From NCBI GenBank assembly GCA_000969725.1, contig JXSR01S044747.1: a stretch of DNA of 27,793 bases. The stretch is one strand, 5' to 3'. This document shows, piece by piece, positions 20,701-27,793 of the stretch. The position numbers and the translations under genes are program-made. Origin of the DNA: Ophiothrix spiculata (taxonomy: Eukaryota > Echinodermata > Ophiuroidea > Amphilepidida > Ophiotrichidae). The first letter of the stretch is position 1; each line of letters opens with the position of its first letter. Below the pieces are notes generated by a model, which was given only the letters and a program-made list of their open reading frames with translations, was not told where the DNA came from and ran no database searches.

Positions 20701-21624
20701 AAAGTAGGGAATAGCACCAGAAATTATACTAAAGTGCAAATCTGACCTTTTCAAAAGAATTCATGTTTAAATGCATTAACAGACCACTAAATATGGTAAA
20801 ACTATAACATTTGTAATCAGCAGCATCATTGTATTTAACATGTGAAGTTATTTTCCACTATTGTTATCACAACATGATATTTCAACATTAAATGTCCATT
20901 TTGACACATTTACATCAAGTACACGTTATATTATGTAAATGATATAAAGAAAAATGGTATCAACATTACAAGTACAATGTTTTAATTCATTTAGCAAAAC
21001 AATGCTTGTAAAGCAACTAATAACATGATAAAAAATGTGTAAGGTAGGCCTACCGTACACAAAATCTGTTTTAATGGGAAATTCTAGCTTTTTAAATGGG
21101 AATTCTTGTTGAAATGTTGTATATCTAATGAATGTAGCATTAACAGACCAATAAAAATGACTAAGAATTGGAAAGCTATGACATTTATAATTAGTAACTT
21201 CATATAAGTGAATTTATTTTCCAGCATTGTCATCAAAACAACGATTTTCAGCATAAAATGTCTATTTTAGGCCATTTACATCAAGTGCACGTTACAATTA
21301 TGCAAATTAGTAAAGGAAAAATTGTATCAGAATCAGTAGTAATATGTTTTAATTCATTCTTAGCAAAATAATGCCTATAAAGTAGTTTTATAACATGATA
21401 AGAATATGTAATATAGAACAAATCTGACTTTTTTAAAGGGAATTCTTGTTCAACTGCCATAATTTGAATTTTTGGGATTATCTCATAAACGGGCCAAAAA
21501 GGTCAGGTGAACAAAGGTGATAATTCATCAGTAACTACATCTTAATCAATTCATAATGTTATTTTTCAGTGCCGCTGATGGGACTACGGAACTTCACTTT
21601 TTCACCCTATGCCCCACAGTCTAA
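20700..21624 (-). repeat. Right arm of the fold-back element
   Basis: The inverse marker GGGAATTCTTG lies at 21438 and 21097 (spacing 341), and a decayed form AAAAGAATTCATG near 20753 keeps the same step. Inverted, 20960-21600 aligns with 15910-16560 of the left arm with only scattered mismatches by eye, ending in CCGCTGATGGGACTACGGAA near the outer end. The innermost repeat on this side is much more decayed than the outer ones. Confidence 0.87.
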
Positions 21625-24430
21625 ATACGACAAGGTACGAGTCTATACGAACAAATACGCACAGGACACGTGGCAGTTAGTCAAAAACTACAGTTTACAG
21701 GTTCTATTTAGTGGAATAATCCTCGGATTTCACCGGTGCAAGATTAAATTAAGGGTCTGATTTGAAAACGGACATCATTTTCTAACCAATTTATGAGAAA
21801 TTACAATTGTTGCACCGTACATATTTTGACATTTATTTGGTTAATTTGCCATAGAGAACTTAGGAAATGGCGAAAAGATTGAAGTAAAGTAAATGAAAAT
21901 AAATTCAACCTTTATATAAAGTTAGATTATCTTTTCAGCTTCTTATCCGTGAATTATTTAGTTTTAAGTTCTACAAATATAATTCAGTAATTTTTTCAGT
22001 AAGTAATGCTTTGGTTTTTTTCCCGTGAAAAAAAAAATGCGTCCGCCGTTATTTCCGGAACTGAAAAGGTGCTTAAGCATGACAAAAATTGAGTGTCCCA
22101 CATAACCAGGAGTCCGGCTCTCATGTGAACTACACGGAATAAGTCGCAATCGATGATTTATTGATCGCACATGTACAAGTACGTTCTACACAATTTAATA
22201 GTAGCTAGGACATTTAAGTCACACGGACGCTGTATTTCATTACACCGGTTGACCTTTTCTCGCATAATTGACGATCTGAAATTGCTAATGAAATTCATTC
22301 GTCAACCCAGGGTAATCATAGTCAGTTTATATAATTTTAAAGGTTTTACTATGTTCATTCACCATGGGTGATCTTCATTCACATAATTGTCAATTTGAAG
22401 ATGTTATTGAAGTTTATTTGTTAACCTTGGGTAATCATAGTTGAAAGCATTTCTGACTTCCCTAACAGTCAATATCATATTAGATGAATCACTTCTCTGA
22501 ACAACATTCATCGCATCACTAAGCCTACCAACCACACAAAGGCATGAAAATGATGACATTGACAACAAATCACGCTCAGCGTTTATCGCATTCTCTTTCT
22601 CCAAATATACATAAATCAACACAGCTGACCGTCCGCTATTGTGTTTTTACAATTTTACAAGATAAAGAAAAATTAATCATGTTACCACTTTTTAAAAAAA
22701 TTCCATTTGGCATTTAAAATCGGCATTTAAAAATGTCAATGAAAAACAATATATCAAAGATAATAATAAAATACATTTACAAATTTCAATCTTTTGATTT
22801 CACCACAAAACTGTCAAACTATCTAATTTGTATAACTATACTTAGGTACATGTATTACTTTAAAGCGAAAACTCAAATGCCATACCTCCCACGTAAGTTT
22901 TAATGCAACTAAAGACTTGCTTCTTTAACCACGTTGAAACACAGACACTTGATTGAAACAACATAATGACATTTATGTACAGAGTAATTGTAACACTGAG
23001 TTTTAAGTTATGATGGGTTAAAGACAAGGCACACTGTAATTTACCAGGTACTTAATACGTCATTAGGGATAATTGATACCATTATTAGTATTGTAGTCAT
23101 TAAGTAATCTACATAATTAAACTTCAACTGCTTATAGTCTTAATCGCTGATTACATTTCTACGTAAAGTAAATTAATAGGAAAATCGTGTAGAAAAATAC
23201 AAGAGGAAAGTGGCTCCTCCTTTGTTTCTACGATGATTGTAGTACTAATATCTATTACAAAACTCGTGAAAAGAGCCCTTTCCCACAACTTTTGTGAATT
23301 TAGGAGTTAAAAAGATATCTCGCTGATTTTAAATTAATTTCTTATTGAATTGGTTAGTAACTAGAATACAAAAAAATAACTGATAGCATCCTTATAATTC
23401 AAAATTAAATTAACAGTGCATCCCTCTGTCATCCAGATTTGCGTTCGAACAAATTTCGAAAAGTTCGAAGGTACATTTTGTTCAAAAGCGTTATAATTGT
23501 TAACCAAAAACAAATTTTTGTTTTTCTGTTTCATATGACTTTTAATATGACTTTACAGGCTTAGTCTACTCAATGATGAAATAAATTACTTAGATCCCAC
23601 AGGGTCAATGTTTTTGCATGTTAGTCGGCAGGTCAAAACTGCATTCAGAATTGCGTGAAAGCTCTTCCAACATGTCCAAGTGAAAACATTCCCCAGCTTG
23701 AAACCATAATAAAATTTGGCAAAATTGTTTTATTTTTATTTTAATATAATTTGAGCTTTTATCTACATCATGGAATACGAAATGTATTATAAATTCAAAA
23801 AAAATCTGAAGTTTAAAAGCATTCTTTCTCTCTTCATATCACCTAAATCACTGGTATTGGAACAAGTGGCACCGAAATCTGAATGTTGAAAGCCCGTGTA
23901 TGCTTTGTTTTAAATCAACTTTGAGGATCAAGGATTATAACAATATAATATGATATTTATCAAGTTTTGGAAAGATGATTATCTCTAGTCATATGTCCAA
24001 TAAATCAATTTGGATTTCAAGTCTCCGTTTAAGTAAAAATATACGTATTTTGATTTCAAAAAATGCACATCTTATCTTTCAAGCTTAGTCACTTGGACTC
24101 TTGTCATATAGACTTTGATTAGAATCATTTGTAAATGAGCTGAGGAAAACATTTTTTTTTCCTAGGATGCTAGAACCCCATTGCCAATTACAATTTCAGG
24201 TTTTTATGGCATACTACTTAGCCATTTTTTCGGGACATATTGTATTAAAGAAAGTTATTTATTTCCTATTTTCAAGAGCAAAAACGTATAATGTTTGTAT
24301 TTTTTACATCAATTGATTTACCTTATCTTGTTATTCAATGTTTTATACTTTACACAAATGCAAATCATTAATCATGACTGCATATTGTTTTACACATATT
24401 TAATGAGGCGTTTTCCTCCTTAAACCTGGT
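21625..24430. other. Largely featureless AT-rich DNA
   Basis: The only structure I can support is a diverged direct repeat: 22261-22322 and 22381-22441 share CATAATTG, ATTGAAGTT-like phrases and GGGTAATCATAGT at a spacing of about 119. No coding region, RNA gene or transposon end was recognised elsewhere. Confidence 0.5.
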
Positions 24431-25900
24431 GGAAGGAGGGCATTGTTAACTGCTAATACAAAAATTGGTATAGGAACGTGGAATGTGAGAACACTTCACC
24501 AGCCTGGTAACTAATCCTTGTTGATCCACCAACTAGAACATTTTGATTGGGAGCTAATGGGCATTTCAGAAACCCATTGGACAGAGACCGATGACTTCAT
24601 TCACGAAGGTTACCAGATCAGGATCAAGTTCAGGAAATAGCACAACACACAGGGCAGGAGTTGCATTCATTCTCAACAATACTGCTCAAAAAGCACTTCT
24701 TGGATACAACCCTATCTCTGAAAGACTCATTTCACTAAGAATACAGACCCATATTGGGGCAGCTACTATTATCCAAGCCTACGCACCGACCAACAGTTAC
24801 TCAGACTGTGATATTGATGACTTTTATTACCTACTCCAAAATACCATCAACAAGGCCCCACCTCGTGATATCCTGATTGTGATGGGTGATTTTAATGCCA
24901 AAGTTGGTCGAGAGTGGGAACCATGGAATGGAGTACTAGGAAAATTTGGAATAGGTGATGGTAATGGGAGAGGAGAGAAACTACTAAGCTTTTGTGCTTG
25001 CAAAAATTTGTGTATACAAACACCATGTTCAAGGAAACTAAACTAAACCACATGTGGACCTGGGAATTCCCAGATGGTTGTACCAGAAACAAGATTGACT
25101 TCATCCTCATCAAACACAAATGGAAATCATCTGTCCTTTATTCAAGAAGCTTCCCTAGTGCTAATATTGGATCCGATCATCAACTTGTTCTGGCCAACAT
25201 TAAACTGAAGCTCAAGGTAAAAAAGGAAGCCAACAAGACCAAAGAAATTTGACACAAACAAGTTGAGCTCGCCTGACACTTTAAGAAAAGCCAAATTTCG
25301 ATAGGTGGCAAGTTTGGCCCTCTTCTTGAACATCCTGATACAGACACAGATCCAGAACAATTATGGAACAGCATCAAAACATGCTTCAAAAAAACATCAG
25401 AAGAAGTCCTGGGTACAAAGAAACCACAGCATCAGAAACCATGGCTAACCTCAGAAGTGTTAGAACTGAGCAATGAGAGAAGCAAATTAAGAGCCATCAA
25501 AGAGGCCTCGTTATAATTTCCTGAACAGAGAAATTAAACGAAAATCTAGAGACTGCAAAGAAGCCTGGCTCAAAAACCTCTGCAAAGAAGTGGAGCAGGC
25601 TAACAATTCAAAGAAAGCCAAACAAGTCTTTTCTTCCATCAAAACTATTACTCGATCATGAGAAGTGTCAAAAACAAAGATGGAGAAGTACTGACCGATG
25701 ACATCCAAATAAAAAAAAATGGAAAGAAAACTATGAAGAACTGTACAACCAACTTCAACCAGCTGTTGTGGAAGCCGGACGAGCAACAAATGACAGGGCT
25801 GGATGGAGACTCCTGGTGGGAAGGCAGCTATCTCCGGAACCAATCGTTTTGGGAGGAAAGCTTTGAGTCAAGTAAGTCAAGTTTCCTCCTTAGCCTTAAG
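24430..25900 (+). mobile_element. RTE-like LINE, inactive, RT core missing
   Basis: An APE-type endonuclease is nearly complete: GTWNVRTLHQPG near 24473, LMGISETHW near 24556, YAPTN near 24780, MGDFNAKVG near 24882, WEFPDGCTRNKIDFILI near 25064, and the catalytic IGSDHQLV near 25168. The linker follows in broken frames (LNREIKRKSRDCKEAWLK near 25520, NYEELYN near 25730). Then, instead of about 1.5 kb of reverse transcriptase, the sequence goes straight to AGRATNDRAGWRLLVG (about 25773-25820), which resembles the extreme C terminus of these proteins. Several stops and frame changes are present. The RTE assignment rests on recalled endonuclease and tail motifs; a related clade is possible. Confidence 0.85.
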
Positions 25901-25922
25901 AAAATTAAATTTAATTAAATTT

Positions 25923-26127
25923 AAGGACATTTATACAATAAGAATACTTATATACTCACCTTTTGATGCCTTTTCAGCTTAATTTGATTTAATTATGAAA
26001 TGAGATGCAACATTAATTTCCTCTAGCAATGGCTAAGGTGGAAAAGAAATCATTAAATATGCGTAATCGATGTCTGGAAAGGCATCAAAAGGTGAATTAT
26101 ATATCCTTTATTGTAAAAAAAATCCTT
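25923..26127. mobile_element. 205-bp MITE
   Basis: AAGGACATTTATACAATAAG and further inward CACCTTTTGATGCCTTTTCAG (in pieces up to about 25978) are mirrored by CTGGAAAGGCATCAAAAGG (from about 26074) and ATCCTT at 26122-26127. AAATTT flanks both sides (25917-25922, 26128-26133). Since the left flank is itself an AAATTTAATT repeat, the length of the target duplication is not secure. There is no coding capacity. Confidence 0.75.
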
Positions 26128-26133
26128 AAATTT

Positions 26134-26800
26134 ATTAAATGTTGTTTTTCTAGCCAATTGGCCATTTAAGCATGTTAATTACTTGGACTTAGTAGTCTTA
26201 TTCTGGAAAAATGATGGTCCATCTGGTTAAATTACACGAAAGGCTCCGAAGTCGGTCTGATGTTTTCAAAACAAAGCTCCGCATGGGACGTTTTGGGGAT
26301 TTTGGTTATTTTCAGTAGAAGTAATAAATTGAGGGAAAAGTACATGTATTAGTTTGACATTTTCAAAAATCCTTACGTCTTGGTATATTTATGTTTTTGT
26401 TTATATATACAATGAATGAGGCAAACTTTGAACATACAGGGAATTTCCTACAGCTTGTACATAGTAAGTTATAGATTACTGTATTACTACAACGCCGTAT
26501 CTTTACTGTTACTGCACTAACCAGTGTTCTGCTAAGAATCATGTCTATATGTATGCACAAAGAATATTGGTTATGTATCTATTCCATGTAAATCGTAGTT
26601 CATTATTTTCAAATGCTTTCATTATGATGTGGGAACGAAATGGCTAGAACCAAATGCAAACTTGTTGTTGTATAACGGTGTGAAAGTAATCGCAGTTCTC
26701 CTGAAAAGGTAGTCCTCCTTCCATAGACCATCATGGAATAAAGCGTGGAAATAATGTTGCGTGAATGTTATTTGTTAGCCTATACTTTACTGTACAACCC
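26134..26800. other. No feature recognised
   Basis: AT-rich sequence without a convincing coding region, RNA gene or repeat boundary. Confidence 0.45.
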
Positions 26801-26819
26801 ATAAGAACGGGGGACTTAC

Positions 26820-27230
26820 ATTCCTGCTACAACGGTCGTAAATACATAATAAAAAAGGTGTCGCAATTAATTTCATTCTACTCGATCAAATCCGTTGCAT
26901 CAGCGAATCATCATCATATTGTCATTAAATCTTACCGTCTGTGAATTCTAACCAGGCAAGTTTTCTCTTATCGTCTAGTTTATTAGCAAATAATATCCAC
27001 ATGATATTTGCTGTCAAATGAAAAGAAGAAATATAAACACAAAACATTTTTGAGAGTTTGATTAAGACATCTGTTTCTAAGCAGAGTAATACATATTATT
27101 TGCTAACACATTTTCTCAATCGTTCTTTGATAAACAATGTATTTAGAATCATCAAGAAATATAAAATCTAAGGAATACAATGTGTCTACAATGAGCTTCA
27201 TAATAAATGACATACCTAGTTTTTAAATGC
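26820..27230 (-). repeat. Unsplit copy of the LINE-interrupted repeat
   Basis: It runs from GGTCGTAAATACATAATA to GACATACCTAG and matches both flanks of the L2 LINE at 4440-6155. Inverted, its first part (CATTCTACTCGATCAAATCC) matches 12070-12100 and 14540-14570 (TTTGATCGAGTAGAATGGAA). It thus joins the dispersed family to the 1.4-kb tandem block. Confidence 0.6.
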
Positions 27231-27265
27231 TTGACCATACCCTATTTTGTGTAGCACATCTAACT

Positions 27266-27697
27266 AGGGAGGGGGTTGTTGCAACCCCCCCCCCTCTATT
27301 TTTTTTACAACGGAAACCACTATGAACTTGGTTTTGCAATCAATAGATAGGTATGATTCTTCTGTATCCAACGATACCAAAATCACAAAAATTGCCCAAG
27401 GCGTTTCATAATTATGACGTCATACACTTCGTCCGGATCAGAAAATAATGGCCACCAAAATCATAATTTTGCTATACAGGTTTTAAAACAACCATTTTTC
27501 GTCGGGGATTTTGCTAATAAAGAAGGAGAAATGATAACTCTAACATATTCTGCATGTTTCAGGCTTATAGCATGCATATATTTTTCAAAATGGCGACTTA
27601 AAATTGTCCGGGACTAACCATCCCCATAAACTTTAATAAGTGCAAACTGGAAATAGCAGTTTTCACACCTTAAACCCATTGCAGCCCCCCCCTGCCT
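27266..27697. mobile_element. TIR element with G/C-run ends
   Basis: The left end AGGGAGGGGGTTGTTGCAAC is mirrored by the right end TTGCAGCCCCCCCCTGCCT. The interior includes ATTATGACGTCATA (27412-27425), which holds a perfect TGACGTCA. There is no coding capacity. The target duplication is unclear, and the C run at 27285-27295 invites sequencing error. Sequence after 27697 to the window end is unassigned. Confidence 0.5.
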
Positions 27698-27793
27698 CTT
27701 GATTGTTGGATGGAATGCTGCCCTCTTGTGGTGATCAAGGTGCAGTGAGCCCTGGTCAGCTGGTATATCATTGCAGTTCTTTCTTTTGGGTGT

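Larger units (their letters stand above)
15874..21624. mobile_element. 5.75-kb fold-back element with repeat-built arms
   Basis: The outer ends are TTAGACTGTGGGGCAT (from 15873) and ATGCCCCACAGTCTAA (to 21624). AAT lies at 15871-15873 and 21624-21626 as a possible 3-bp target duplication. The inverted similarity is strong over about 600-750 bases, including GTTCCGTAGTCCCATCAGCG, GAATTATCACCTTTGTTCAC and AACGTGCACTTGATG. Each arm consists of about 340-bp direct repeats marked by CAAGAATTCCC. No transposase frame is visible inside, although 665 bases are unsequenced. The arrangement recalls fold-back transposons. I cannot name the superfamily. Confidence 0.75.

Overview
This window looks like AT-rich, gene-poor, repeat-dense animal DNA. 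I find no host protein-coding exon that I can support. Almost everything recognisable is transposable-element debris: two L2-type LINE copies and one RTE-like LINE copy, three tRNA-headed SINEs, several short non-autonomous DNA transposons, and locally duplicated blocks. This mix fits a marine invertebrate. An echinoderm or hemichordate is my guess, but it is a weak one. I saw no retrovirus, LTR element or Polinton.

Layout. 1-850: a worn repeat-family copy and a 117-bp tandem dimer. 1117-1849: a Harbinger-like MITE with a second short element nested inside; a relative of the inner element lies at 3725-4193. 2955-3371: a minus-strand SINE and a 102-bp dimer. 4205-6425: an unclassified repeat split by an L2 LINE; a related unsplit copy lies at 26820-27230. 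6767-7170: a 201-bp dimer. 7258-7849: a TIR element with clustered TGACGTCA octamers. 8310-11000: AGTAAATACT-rich blocks flanking a Tc1/mariner-like non-autonomous element (8854-10490), which holds a SINE and a hairpin with two identical 61-bp arms. 11196-15109: a 1.4-kb block present twice in tandem; the second copy alone carries a 981-bp, almost fully palindromic element. 15874-21624: a 5.75-kb fold-back element whose arms are built from ~340-bp repeats, with an L2 LINE (crossing a 665-bp assembly gap) in the left arm and a SINE in the interior. 21625-24430: almost featureless. 24430-25900: the RTE-like LINE. 25923-26127: a 205-bp MITE. 27266-27697: a TIR element rich in G and C runs.

Nothing here works together as a pathway. 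The interest lies in nesting order, fold-back structures, built-in empty sites (11772, 26820-27230), two LINE copies that keep endonuclease and C-terminal parts but lack the reverse-transcriptase core, and an excess of two-copy tandem duplications. Percent identities and boundaries were judged by eye.
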